Shown piece after piece: positions 27,179-35,183 of a stretch of 57,070 bases of DNA. Source of the DNA: Planctomycetota bacterium (GTDB taxonomy: Bacteria > Planctomycetota > UBA1135). Within the stretch, counting starts at the first letter, position 1. Each line of letters starts with the position of its first letter. Position numbers and translations under genes: made by a program. The DNA lies in contig JAJFFB010000154.1 in NCBI GenBank assembly GCA_021776925.1, positions 1 to 57,070 on the forward strand, read 5' to 3'. The notes below the pieces were generated by a model, which saw only the letters and a program-made list of their open reading frames with translations, was not told where the DNA came from and did no database searches.

Positions 27179-27571
27179 TCAGGATGCCTGCTCTCGCGGG
27201 TCTTCGCTCGCTACCCGCTGAATTCTGTAGCGCAGGAAATAGAGGGCTGCATAGCCCTCCAAGACAGCGCTGAGCGGGAGTAGGGATCTTGTGTCCCAAC
27301 CGTCCAGAAGCTCCCCGGCCAAGGCAAGGTGAATGACCATGCCTACGATGATGGTCACGGTGACGATGTCGATGGCAAGCGCCCCTCTCTTGCACGCGAA
27401 TGGGCTGAGTAGAAGGCCAGCCATGAGAAGCAGGCCCCCCTCGGGTCCCAGGATCCGGTCTTCAAGGAAATGACCCTCGGGCGAAAGGCCCAGGTCGATC
27501 CCTTGCAGGACCACTTCCAGGACCATGCCCAGCGTGGTCAACAGCACGGCGGAGATCAACCAACGTGGCAT
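27179..27571 (-). CDS. Small multi-pass membrane protein
   Basis: About 130 residues with four hydrophobic segments: WLISAVLLTTLGMVLEVVL, GGLLLMAGLLLSPFA, AIDIVTVTIIVGMVIHLAL and LPLSAVLEGYAALYFL. The C-terminus is basic then acidic. ATG 27571 is chosen; TTG 27598 in frame would add nine residues. It shares strand with the neighbouring small membrane protein (48-bp gap). No family recognised; transport or membrane-support roles cannot be inferred. Confidence 0.55.
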   Translation of the reverse strand: MPRWLISAVLLTTLGMVLEVVLQGIDLGLSPEGHFLEDRILGPEGGLLLMAGLLLSPFACKRGALAIDIVTVTIIVGMVIHLALAGELLDGWDTRSLLPLSAVLEGYAALYFLRYRIQRVASEDPREQAS

Positions 27572-27619
27572 AGAGTGCCATGGTACCCCTTTGTCCAAAC
27601 GGCGTCCTGGAAGCCCGAT

Positions 27620-27988
27620 TCAGATCCAGACTTGGCCGAGCCTGGCCAGGACGAAGAAACTGAGCCAGAAGGAGGGAAAGACGGCCAGCATGCAGAGGAA
27701 GAAGACGCGGCCGCCGATCTTGTTGTCGTTGCGGAAGGTGCCGACCAGGATCAGTCCGGAGAAGAGTGTCAGCGAAGGAGGAAGGACGGCGTTGAATAGG
27801 CGGGTGCATTCGTGGTGCTCTTCCCACCCTGCCAGGCCCACGATGGCAATGACCGAAGCAATCAGGAGCCAAGCGAGGAGCAGGATCCACAGAGGTCCAT
27901 GGCGCTGGCGCAGGTGGTGCCAGATCCAGACCATTAACGCAGAGGGCAGGAATGGGACCAGGACCAGGAAGATGCTGTAGTCCGTCAT
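27620..27988 (-). CDS. Small multi-pass membrane protein
   Basis: A 122-residue protein with four predicted membrane helices: IFLVLVPFLPSALMVWIW, PLWILLLAWLLIASVIAIVGLA, LPPSLTLFSGLILVGTF and VFFLCMLAVFPSFWLSFFVLA. It follows aroA on the same strand after 24 bp and precedes another small membrane protein. No family recognised. Confidence 0.6.
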   Translation of the reverse strand: MTDYSIFLVLVPFLPSALMVWIWHHLRQRHGPLWILLLAWLLIASVIAIVGLAGWEEHHECTRLFNAVLPPSLTLFSGLILVGTFRNDNKIGGRVFFLCMLAVFPSFWLSFFVLARLGQVWI

Positions 27989-28012
27989 TGCGCCACTGCG
28001 TGGATGGAATCC

Positions 28013-29323
28013 TCAGCGGTTCACCAGGCTGGCCAGTTCGGACCAGAAGGCGGGGAAGGATTTGGCGACGCACTCGGGATCGCTGACCTCGATGTGAGGT
28101 TGGCGCAGGGATGCGATGCCGGCGGCCATGGCCAGGCGGTGGTCCTGGTCGGGGTCGAAGAAGTGGGGTTGGTCAGGCGAGATCTGGGCGGCGGCGGCAC
28201 CGTTGATTTGCAGGCGGTCCTCGATGATCTGGGAACTCGAACCACAGATCTCGACCAGGCGTTGCATGCCGGCGACGCGGTCGCTTTCTTTCAGGCGCAG
28301 GCGGTCGATGCCGTTCAGGATCAGGCCGCCGGGGAGGAAAGCGCCAAGCACGGCCAGGGCGGGGCCGGCGTCAGGGGCGGCGTCGAGGTCGACCTCGAGG
28401 CGTTGCGGCGGCAGGTCGTCGGCTGCGCTCCACAGATCCCCGTCCCGCCTGAGCAGACCGTGATCGGTGAAGAAGGAGAACAAGCACGCTTCTGGGTGGC
28501 GGTCGGACCACGGCGGTTGCAAACGAGCGCTGCCGCGGGTCAAAGCCAGCGCAACGAGGAAAAAGGTCGCCGCGGACGGGTCACCGGGGATTTCTAAACC
28601 GGTTAGCGCGGACGGATCGCCGAGGATTTCCAAACTGGTCACCGCGGACGCATCGCCGGGGCTCACCACCAAGCGAAACCCGCCGCCGGCAAGGGCTTCC
28701 TCGACCACGGAGCCCTCTCCGCGGAAGCGCCTCGCCATGTCCAGGGTGAGGTCGAAATAGCCGCGCGACGGAATCGCCGCGGGCAGCGCCATCGTCACTC
28801 CACCACTCCAGGCCGCAGCCATCACCAGACCCGACAGGAACTGGCTGCTGGAGGCGACCGGGACCTGCCACTCCCCACCCGGCAGGCCGGTGGTGTGTAC
28901 TTCGAAACCAGGGCGTCGGTCGACCTCGATCTCCATTAAGCGACAGCCTCGCTCACGCAGGAAATCCACCAGCGGGCCCTGCGGCCGCGACAGCAGGCGC
29001 GGCGTGCCGGTGATGCGGAAGCAGCCCTCGCCGGCCGCACACAGCGCCAGCAGGAAACGCAGCGAGGAACCGGCCTCGCCGACGTCGAGGTGCACGCCGT
29101 CGCCGCGCGGTGGTCCGCCGATTCCGGTGACCAGCAAGGCATCGTCTGCGGACTCGAAGGTCGCTCCCAGCGCGGCGAGCGCGGTCTGCAGATGCAGGCT
29201 GTCCTCGCAGTCGCTGATTCCGACCAGGCGGCTGCGGCCGCGCGCGGTCGCCGCCAGGATCAGCGCGCGCTGCGACAGCGACTTGCAACCAGGCAGGCGG
29301 ATCGAAGGCGGGTGTAGGTCCAT
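28013..29323 (-). CDS. aroA: 3-phosphoshikimate 1-carboxyvinyltransferase (EPSP synthase)
   Basis: Sixth step of the shikimate pathway: joins phosphoenolpyruvate to shikimate 3-phosphate. At 436 residues it shows GCKSLSQRALILAA (GSKS-type start, Lys retained), EAGSSLRFLLALCAAGEG (the usual NAGT loop reads EAGS), GTPRLLSRPQGPLVDFL, SSSQFLSGLVMAA, GDPSAATFFLVALAL, DAAPDAGPALAV with the catalytic Asp, RLKESDRVAGM with Lys-Glu, and DHRLAMAAGIASL. A 36-bp tandem duplication repeats the GDxSA motif three times at residues 220-252. The family is certain; whether the inserted copies affect activity is unknown. Confidence 0.93.
   Translation of the reverse strand: MDLHPPSIRLPGCKSLSQRALILAATARGRSRLVGISDCEDSLHLQTALAALGATFESADDALLVTGIGGPPRGDGVHLDVGEAGSSLRFLLALCAAGEGCFRITGTPRLLSRPQGPLVDFLRERGCRLMEIEVDRRPGFEVHTTGLPGGEWQVPVASSSQFLSGLVMAAAWSGGVTMALPAAIPSRGYFDLTLDMARRFRGEGSVVEEALAGGGFRLVVSPGDASAVTSLEILGDPSALTGLEIPGDPSAATFFLVALALTRGSARLQPPWSDRHPEACLFSFFTDHGLLRRDGDLWSAADDLPPQRLEVDLDAAPDAGPALAVLGAFLPGGLILNGIDRLRLKESDRVAGMQRLVEICGSSSQIIEDRLQINGAAAAQISPDQPHFFDPDQDHRLAMAAGIASLRQPHIEVSDPECVAKSFPAFWSELASLVNR
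28572..28665. repeat. 36-bp tandem repeat inside aroA (2.6 copies)
   Basis: Units begin at 28572, 28608 and 28644, each opening with CGCGGACG. They encode three successive GDxSA motifs separated by LEIL/LEIP segments. The repeat keeps the reading frame and lies in the conserved motif preceding the FF-containing helix. Confidence 0.9.
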
Positions 29324-29324
29324 T

Positions 29325-29366
29325 GTCGGGCAGGAGTGGAGCCTGGTCGGGCAGAAGCGGATCCTG
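29325..29366. repeat. Two 21-bp direct repeats in the aroA-purC gap
   Basis: Two adjacent 21-bp copies, 29325-29345 and 29346-29366, begin GTCGGGCAG and differ at three positions. They lie immediately upstream of the aroA start codon and are within its likely leader. Confidence 0.7.
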
Positions 29367-29421
29367 GTTCAGGGGCGGCGAGCCGCGGGCAGAGGGCAGG
29401 GAGCGGCGAGTGGATGTGGGA

Positions 29422-29446
29422 ATTCTAGGCTTCCGTGACCTAGAAT
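29422..29446. promoter_or_regulatory. Back-to-back divergent -10 elements for aroA and purC
   Basis: ATTCTAGG (29422-29429) and CCTAGAAT (29439-29446) form a perfect inverted repeat with a 9-bp spacer. Each arm reads TAGAAT outward, toward aroA on the minus strand and purC on the plus strand. The plus-strand TAGAAT is exactly 7 bp before the purC ATG, as expected for a leaderless mRNA. No good -35 hexamer is seen. The symmetric arrangement could also be a repressor site. Confidence 0.55.
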
Positions 29447-29453
29447 CCGCGCC

Positions 29454-30395
29454 ATGGCTGCATCCCCCTCCTCCGTCGACCCCGCCGCCGGGTATCGCGG
29501 CGGCCTCGAAATCCCCGGCTGGGAGCTCTTCTACCACGGCAAGGTGCGCGACTTGTACCGGCGCAACGGCGACGACACCCACATGCTGATGGTCGCCACC
29601 GACCGCCTGTCGGCCTTCGACGTGGTCATGAAGGAGTGCGTGCCCGACCGCGGCCGCGTGCTCACCCACATCACCGAGTACTGGCTGCAGCAGGTCGCCG
29701 ACACCATCGGCGCGGCGCGCATCAGCTGCGAGCCCGAAGAGATTCCGCACCTGCCGAGCGAGGTCCACGAAGCGCTGCGCGGCCGCTGCACCTGGACGCG
29801 CAAGGCCCAGCGTGTCAACGTCGAAGTCGTGCTGCGCGCCTACCTGGCGGGTTCCGGTTTCCGCGAGTACCAGGCCAGCGGTCGGCTGTGGGACCACGAA
29901 CTTCCCGCCGGCCTGCAGAATTCCTCCGCGCTGCCCGAAGTGCTGCACACCCCCACCACCAAGGCCGAGGTCGACGAACCGATCACCTGGGCGCAGGCCG
30001 AAGAGTTGATCGACTCGGCCGAGGACGCGGCGAACATCCATCGCCTCGCCCTGGAATTGTTCCAGCGCGCCGCCGCGCGCGCCGCCGAGGCTGGCATCGT
30101 GCTCGCCGACACCAAGTTCGAGTTCGGGCGCCTGGATGGCCACATCGTTCTGATCGACGAGGTGCTGACTCCCGACAGCTCGCGCTACTGGCCCGCCGCC
30201 GAGATCGTGCCCGGTCAGGAACCACCGAGCTTCGACAAGGAAATCGTGCGCGTCTACCTGCGCTCGCTCTCCGACTGGAAGCGCACCCCGCCGCCGCCGC
30301 CGATCCCCGACGAGGTCATCCAGCGCACGCGCCAGCGCTACCTCGAGATCTGCCAGGTGCTGACCGGCTCGCTCCCCGCCGGAGTCACAGATTGA
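29454..30395 (+). CDS. purC: Phosphoribosylaminoimidazole-succinocarboxamide synthase
   Basis: SAICAR synthetase of purine biosynthesis: ATP-dependent coupling of aspartate to CAIR. The 313-residue form has YHGKVRDLYRR (glycine-rich ATP loop), ATDRLSAFDVVM, SCEPEEIPHLP, EVVLRAYLAGSGF, ADTKFEFGRLDGHIVLIDEV and TPDSSRYWP. This is the long SAICAR synthase type seen in several bacteria and yeast. TAGAAT lies 7 bp before the ATG and no Shine-Dalgarno is present, suggesting leaderless expression. Its stop overlaps the acyltransferase start. Confidence 0.95.
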   Translation: MAASPSSVDPAAGYRGGLEIPGWELFYHGKVRDLYRRNGDDTHMLMVATDRLSAFDVVMKECVPDRGRVLTHITEYWLQQVADTIGAARISCEPEEIPHLPSEVHEALRGRCTWTRKAQRVNVEVVLRAYLAGSGFREYQASGRLWDHELPAGLQNSSALPEVLHTPTTKAEVDEPITWAQAEELIDSAEDAANIHRLALELFQRAAARAAEAGIVLADTKFEFGRLDGHIVLIDEVLTPDSSRYWPAAEIVPGQEPPSFDKEIVRVYLRSLSDWKRTPPPPPIPDEVIQRTRQRYLEICQVLTGSLPAGVTD

Positions 30396-31702
30396 AGCGC
30401 AATCTGCTGACGCGGATGTTCGGCCGTCTGATCGGTCTGTTCTACCGCGTCTCCCGCATCGGCGAAGAAGTGCCGGAGCGCGGGCCGGTGATCTTCGTCG
30501 GCAACCACCCCAACGGCCTGGTCGATCCGATCGTCGTCGGCGACGTCGCCGGACGCCGCGTGCTGTTCCTGGCCAAGGCGCCGATCTTCCGCATGCCGGT
30601 GCTCGGCTGGCTCGCCCACCATGGCGGCGCGATCCCGGTGTACCGCAAAATCGACGGCGCCGACACCCGCGCCAACGAGAACATGTTCCGCGCCGTGTAT
30701 GACGCGCTCGACGACGGCGAGGCCATCGTCCTCTTCCCCGAGGGCATCAGCCACAACGAACCCGGCCTGCAGCCGCTGAAGACCGGCGCCGCGCGCATGG
30801 CTCTTGGCGCCGAGGCGCGCCACGCCTACGCCCTCGGCGTGAAGATCGTGCCGGTGGGACTGACCTATCGCTCCAAAACCCGTTTCCAGTCCAGCGTCAC
30901 CATCGAGGTCGGACGTCCGATCTCGGTGGCCGAGTTCACCGCCGCCTACGCCAAGGACAACTGGGCCGCGGTGGCCGCCCTGACCGCCAAGATCGAACGC
31001 GCGCTCGGCGCCCTGACCATCAACCTGGAGCAGTGGGACGACCTGCCGCTGCTGCATCTGGCCGAGGGCATCCTGCCCGACGACGGCAGCCATCCGGTGC
31101 AGCGTCTGCGCACCTTCGCCGCGGTCGGCCGTCGCCAGGAAGAAGCGCAACCGCAGCAGATCGCGCTGCTGCGCCGGCGCCTGGCCCTCTTCCGCACCAA
31201 ACTCGACCTGTGCGGGCTGCAACTGCGCCACCTCGAGCAGGAGTTCAACACCCTGCGCCTGGTCGGGCACCTGCTACGCAACCTGGGCGCGTGGCTGCTC
31301 GGTCTGCCGCTGATGGCGCTGGGCACGCTGTCGTGGGCGCTGCCCTACTGGGTCATCGGCTGGATCACACGCCGCGCGCGACCCGATCACGACGTCGTCG
31401 CCACGGTCAAACTTCTCGCCTCGGTGGTGGTGCTGCCGCTGTGGCACGCCGGCCAGGTGACGGTGCTGTGGCAGGCCTTCGGCACCTGGCCCGGGATCGG
31501 AGCGGCGCTGCTGTTGCCGGTCGCCGGCTTCTATGCGCGCCATTTCTGGCGCCGTCGCCGCCGCGGCTGGCGCGAGGCCCAGGTGCTGCTGGCGCTGCCC
31601 TTCCAGGGGCGTCTGCGCCAGCGTCTGCTCGACGAACGCGATGCGCTGGCAAGCGAACTTCTGCGCCTTGGCGAGACCGCGCAGGAAATCACCCAGGAAT
31701 GA
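30392..31702 (+). CDS. PlsC-type acyltransferase with C-terminal membrane region
   Basis: A 436-residue glycerophospholipid-type acyltransferase. The N-terminal domain has GNHPNGLVDPIVV (NHxxxxD catalytic motif), AKAPIFRMPVLGWL, GAIPVYR, VLFPEGISHNEPGLQPLKTGAARMAL (FPEG substrate-binding motif) and VKIVPVGLTY. The C-terminal half has a basic coiled region, then hydrophobic segments (LLGLPLMALGTLSWALPYWVIGW, LLASVVVLPLWHA, GAALLLPVAGFYA). The start is a TTG at 30392, overlapping the purC stop (TTGA), with GGAG 7 nt upstream; ATG 30416 is an alternative. It probably acylates phospholipid precursors at the inner membrane. Confidence 0.85.
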   Translation: MKRNLLTRMFGRLIGLFYRVSRIGEEVPERGPVIFVGNHPNGLVDPIVVGDVAGRRVLFLAKAPIFRMPVLGWLAHHGGAIPVYRKIDGADTRANENMFRAVYDALDDGEAIVLFPEGISHNEPGLQPLKTGAARMALGAEARHAYALGVKIVPVGLTYRSKTRFQSSVTIEVGRPISVAEFTAAYAKDNWAAVAALTAKIERALGALTINLEQWDDLPLLHLAEGILPDDGSHPVQRLRTFAAVGRRQEEAQPQQIALLRRRLALFRTKLDLCGLQLRHLEQEFNTLRLVGHLLRNLGAWLLGLPLMALGTLSWALPYWVIGWITRRARPDHDVVATVKLLASVVVLPLWHAGQVTVLWQAFGTWPGIGAALLLPVAGFYARHFWRRRRRGWREAQVLLALPFQGRLRQRLLDERDALASELLRLGETAQEITQE

Positions 31703-31815
31703 AGGAACCTGGATCGCAGTGGTAGCCTCGCACCTCAGGGAGCCTCTCTAAGAGGCCCCCATTCTCCCTTGCGGTTCCTCCCCCCGGGACCCCTCTCATC
31801 CCTTCGACCGAAACC
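31703..31815. other. 113-bp gap upstream of the metzincin gene
   Basis: The gap contains a 6-bp hairpin GCCTCT-CTA-AGAGGC at about 31744-31758 followed by pyrimidine-rich sequence, and a TAGCCT that could be a weak -10 element. No Shine-Dalgarno precedes the ATG at 31816. Confidence 0.35.
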
Positions 31816-32640
31816 ATGCACAGCACCCTCGTCATTGGCATTCTTGCCGCTGCAGTCGCAGCGCCTCTCGCCAACAACACTTCCGGACCCTACACCGACA
31901 CCAAGGGCAACGTCTGGAACACTCTTCCTGCACTTTCTGACTACGCCACTGCGGAGGAGTTCGACGCCCTCTACGCCAGCGAGGTCTTCACCACCAAAGA
32001 CGGCAACCGCTTCCAGATCGACCGCCCCTGGACCGCCGCCGAGGCCTCCCAGTACTCGGTGATCGACAACTTCCTTGGTTGGAGCCGCCAGGGCAGCGGC
32101 AACGGTCTGCGCGCCACCGTCAACTGCACCCACCCGGTCGACGAGGAGTACCGCGCCAAGTTCTCCAGCATTCCGCCGCTGCGCACCTACGTCATCGCGC
32201 TGGTCGAACTGGCCGACGACGCCCTGTTCGCCAACTGGGGCATCAACTTCGTGCCACGCAAGGGCTACAGGTGGGACTCCAACGACAGCGGCGACATCGT
32301 GCAGCTGCTCGACGAAGCCTACCGCGAAGGCGGCGGTCTCAACGGCCAGGACATGATGATCGCCTTCTCCGCTGACAGCACCCCTGGTGGTGCGATCGGC
32401 GTCGGCTACATCGGCCTGCCGCGCCAGCTCACCAAGTGGTACCAGAGCCAGTCGGCCCAGGCTGCGATCTGCCAGCACGAAGCGGGGCACAACTACACCC
32501 TGCAGCACTGCTGCGACAACAACTGCATCATGCAGTCCTTCCTTGACCTCGGTGCTTTCGGCAACTTCCACAACTACAACGAGAACTGCTCGGGTCAGAA
32601 CCACTGGAGCACGATGAACAACCAGCGCAACCGCTACTAA
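31816..32640 (+). CDS. Secreted archaemetzincin-like zinc metallopeptidase
   Basis: Exported protein of 274 residues; signal peptide MHSTLVIGILAAAVAAPLAN. The zinc site is HEAGHNYTLQH (His221, Glu222, His225, His231) and is followed by C232, C237 and the Met-turn CIM (Met239). The spacing HExxHxx-x-xxx-C-xxxx-C-x-M matches the archaemetzincin (M54) signature, except that the glycine is Thr and the fourth distal Cys is missing (C258 is present, then SGQNH). Upstream are VIALVELADDALFANWGINFV and QDMMIAFSADSTPGGAIGVGYI, which fit metzincin strands. A strong terminator follows. Known archaemetzincins are mostly cytosolic, so an exported one is unusual. Substrate unknown. Confidence 0.8.
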   Translation: MHSTLVIGILAAAVAAPLANNTSGPYTDTKGNVWNTLPALSDYATAEEFDALYASEVFTTKDGNRFQIDRPWTAAEASQYSVIDNFLGWSRQGSGNGLRATVNCTHPVDEEYRAKFSSIPPLRTYVIALVELADDALFANWGINFVPRKGYRWDSNDSGDIVQLLDEAYREGGGLNGQDMMIAFSADSTPGGAIGVGYIGLPRQLTKWYQSQSAQAAICQHEAGHNYTLQHCCDNNCIMQSFLDLGAFGNFHNYNENCSGQNHWSTMNNQRNRY

Positions 32641-32664
32641 GCGGCGGCAACCGGTTTCACCTTT

Positions 32665-32698
32665 CGAGCGGAGGGCGCCACGCCCTTCGCTCGTTTTT
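32665..32698 (+). terminator. Rho-independent terminator after the metzincin gene
   Basis: A 13-bp stem (32665-32677 with 32681-32693, one G:T pair) with a CCA loop is followed directly by five T at 32694-32698. It sits 25 bp after the metzincin stop codon and separates it from the next gene. Confidence 0.9.
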
Positions 32699-32716
32699 CA
32701 CTTGCTAGTCTCTGCC

Positions 32717-33517
32717 GTGTCCCGATTCCTCCCCTCCCTGCTGGTGTTGGCGCTGGGTGCGTGCGGTTCCTCCAGCGAACCCGACGCTGATCCAGTTGCC
32801 GGAGCCGGCGGCGCCCCGGCCGACGGCGTTGACGAGGCCGAACTGATCCTGTGGGAAGTGCCCGATCTGCCGTGGTCCTGCGGCCTCGAGATCGATGGCA
32901 GCGCCGCTCCTGCCAGTGCACTGCAGGGAATCCTGCTGTCCGAATGGAATACCTTCGTGGTGCAGAACCTGGGCGAACGCGGCAAGCCCACCGCCGCCGA
33001 GGTCGAGGATCTGGTCACGCGTTTCTACGCCGAACCGGCACAACTGCTGGCACCCTTGATCGACGATCTGCTGCTGATCCGCGACCATCGTGAGCGCCAC
33101 CCCGAGATCGACGCGGATGAGTTCGAGCATTTCCGTCACGACCTCGAAGAGAACGCCGGACACCTGCTGCCCACCCTGCTCGCCTCGCTCGGCGAAGACG
33201 GCCTGCGCGAGCATCTGGAGAACAAGTTCCGCATCCACCAGATGCAGGCGTTCTACGCCGCCGGCCTCGCCACTCTCAGCGAGGAGCAGTTGCAAGCGCA
33301 CATCGCCCGCCGCGCCGAAGAACGCGGCGAAGACCTTGAAGCCGTGCTGCAAGCGCTGGCCGAATATCCAGATGCGCGCGCCGCCTTCGAGGGCCAGATC
33401 AACGCAGATCGCGCCGAGGCCGCGATCCGCGCCTGGTTGGACGAAGTGCGGCCGCTGAGCGAAGTGGTCTTCCTCGACCGCGGCGGCGAGCGCATCGTCC
33501 TCGACGCAGGGAATTGA
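32717..33517 (+). CDS. Lipoprotein, possibly SurA/PpiC-type periplasmic chaperone
   Basis: About 266 residues. The start is GTG 32717 (five bases after TAGTCT at 32706-32711); TTG 32702 in frame overlaps the terminator region and is unlikely. SRFLPSLLVLALGACGS is a lipoprotein signal with lipobox LGAC. An acidic Gly/Ala/Asp linker precedes a helical domain containing WNTFVVQNLGERGKPTAAEV and LLAPLIDDLLLIRDHRERHP, resembling the SurA N-terminal chaperone helices (start helix, 'LID' helix). No parvulin domain is present. Function as a chaperone is a weak guess. Helical repeats continue to the C-terminus. Confidence 0.65.
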   Translation: MSRFLPSLLVLALGACGSSSEPDADPVAGAGGAPADGVDEAELILWEVPDLPWSCGLEIDGSAAPASALQGILLSEWNTFVVQNLGERGKPTAAEVEDLVTRFYAEPAQLLAPLIDDLLLIRDHRERHPEIDADEFEHFRHDLEENAGHLLPTLLASLGEDGLREHLENKFRIHQMQAFYAAGLATLSEEQLQAHIARRAEERGEDLEAVLQALAEYPDARAAFEGQINADRAEAAIRAWLDEVRPLSEVVFLDRGGERIVLDAGN

Positions 33518-33541
33518 CCGAAGTTGGATTTTTGGGATACT
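33514..33541 (+). promoter_or_regulatory. Promoter for the propeller gene
   Basis: TTGACC at 33514-33519 (-35), a 16-bp spacer, and GATACT at 33536-33541 (-10). The ATG at 33549 is 7 bp downstream of the -10 box, so transcription should start at or next to the A of ATG (leaderless). The -35 box overlaps the stop region of the preceding gene. Confidence 0.65.
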
Positions 33542-33548
33542 GGGATAC

Positions 33549-35183
33549 ATGCCTGTCGTCCGTTCTCTTCATGTCTTCCTCTCCTTCCTCATTGCCACGC
33601 TGCTCCTGACCGGCACCAGCGTAGGCCAGACCACCGAGCGCGTCAGCGTGACCTCGCAGGGCCAACAGGCCAATGGGGTCAGTTACTCCCCCTCCCTGTC
33701 TGCCGACGGGCGCCTGGTGGCCTTCTATTCCACCGCCAAAAACCTCGTCAGCGGCGATACCAACCTGGTCACCGACATTTTCGTCCACGACCGTCAGAGC
33801 GGGATCACCGAGCGGGTCAGCGTCGATTCCCAGGGGGTCCAGGGCAATGGCTACAGCTATTTCCCCTCCCTCTCTGCCGATGGACGCTATGTGGTCTTCG
33901 AGTCGGCCTCGTTCAACCTCGTCCCCGGCGACACCAACGGAAGATGGGACATCTTCGTCCACGATCGCCAGACCGGGACGACCGAACGCGTCAGCGTCGA
34001 TTCACAGGGCAACGAAGGGAACTCGGACTGTTTCTACTCGGACATTTCCGCGGACGGGCGTTACGTCGCGTTCTCGTCGTACTCCACCAACCTGATTCCC
34101 GGGGACACCAACGGCGCCTTCGATATTTTCGTCCACGATCGCCAGACCGGGAACACCGAACGGGTCAGTTTGAGTTCCCAGGGGGTTCCTGGAAACGAGA
34201 CCAGTACGAAACCGAAGATCAGCGGTGACGGTCGAGTGGTGGCCTTCCTGTCCTCTGCCAGCAACCTCGTTGCGGGCGACACCAATGCGGTGCGGGACGT
34301 CTTCGTCCATGACCGCACCACCGGCCTCACCGAACGCGTCAACCTGAGTACCCAGGGAGTCCAGGCGAACAACGGCTGCAGTTACCACAACCTCTCCGCG
34401 GACGCACGCACGGTTTCCTTTGATTCCACCGCCGACAACCTCGTTCCCGGCGACACCAATGGTGAGGACGACGTCTTCGTCCATGACCGCGTGACCGACG
34501 TCACTCAACGTGTCAGTGTGGACTCCTTCGGTGCCCAAGGAAATGACCAGAGTGTCGTGCACAACATGTCGTCGGACGGCCGCTTCGTGGCCTTCAAGAC
34601 CTGGGCGACCAACCTGGCGCCGGACGACACCAATCAGTACACCGATATCCTGGTGCACGAAATCCAGACCGGAATCACCACCCGCGTCAACCGCAGCTCC
34701 GAGGGAGTGGAAGCGGACCATTGGAGCAGCAGGCCAGCCCTGTCCGCCGACGGCAGCCTGATCGCCTTCGAATCCCGAGCCAGCACCCTGGTCCCCGCGG
34801 ACACCAACGGCGCCTACGACATCTTCGTCCGCGACCGCTGGAACGGCCTGGGCACCAATTCGATCCATCTGGCCGGACCGTCTTCCGCCCCGGTCGGGGT
34901 GCCACTGGACCTCGCCTGGTACACCGCCCACGCCAGTTCCGACTACTGGCTGGCCTACTCCCTGAACAGCAACGGCTCAGTGGTCGGCGGCCACAGCCTC
35001 GATCTCGGTCTGCCGCGGACGCTGCTGGCGACCGGCCTCAACTCGGTGAACGGCGCCGGGACCTACACCTCGTCGCCAGTCCCCGCCGCTGCCGCCGGTC
35101 GGAGCGTCTACTTCGAGGTGGTCGCCCGCGACGGCGGCGGCGTCCTCTACGACAGCAACGTCCTCGCCGTGGCCTTCTTCTAG
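33549..35183 (+). CDS. Secreted seven-bladed TolB/PD40-type beta-propeller
   Basis: A 544-residue exported protein. Residues 1-27 (LHVFLSFLIATLLLTGTSVG then Q) are the signal peptide. Residues 33-438 are seven consecutive 58-residue blades sharing SADGRxVAFxS, NLVPGDTN, DIFVHDRQTG and TERVSVDSQG. The last ~105 residues form a separate beta-rich domain (GPSSAPVGVPLDLAWYTAHA). PD40/TolB-like propellers usually bind proteins or ligands; no catalytic residues are visible. The GDTNxxxD stretch in each blade could bind a metal. The gene is convergent with mnmG. Confidence 0.85.
   Translation: MPVVRSLHVFLSFLIATLLLTGTSVGQTTERVSVTSQGQQANGVSYSPSLSADGRLVAFYSTAKNLVSGDTNLVTDIFVHDRQSGITERVSVDSQGVQGNGYSYFPSLSADGRYVVFESASFNLVPGDTNGRWDIFVHDRQTGTTERVSVDSQGNEGNSDCFYSDISADGRYVAFSSYSTNLIPGDTNGAFDIFVHDRQTGNTERVSLSSQGVPGNETSTKPKISGDGRVVAFLSSASNLVAGDTNAVRDVFVHDRTTGLTERVNLSTQGVQANNGCSYHNLSADARTVSFDSTADNLVPGDTNGEDDVFVHDRVTDVTQRVSVDSFGAQGNDQSVVHNMSSDGRFVAFKTWATNLAPDDTNQYTDILVHEIQTGITTRVNRSSEGVEADHWSSRPALSADGSLIAFESRASTLVPADTNGAYDIFVRDRWNGLGTNSIHLAGPSSAPVGVPLDLAWYTAHASSDYWLAYSLNSNGSVVGGHSLDLGLPRTLLATGLNSVNGAGTYTSSPVPAAAAGRSVYFEVVARDGGGVLYDSNVLAVAFF
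33645..34862 (+). repeat. Seven 174-bp coding repeats (propeller blades)
   Basis: Seven in-frame units of exactly 174 bp (58 codons) without gaps, each ending in the FVHDR...ERV motif. Blades 2 and 3 are the most alike. Confidence 0.9.

Noticed and set aside
29636..30391. Upstream extension of the acyltransferase frame
   Set aside because: The frame stays open back to 29636 but lies inside purC, and the extension is Arg/Pro/Ala-rich without motifs; the TTG at 30392 with GGAG upstream fits better.
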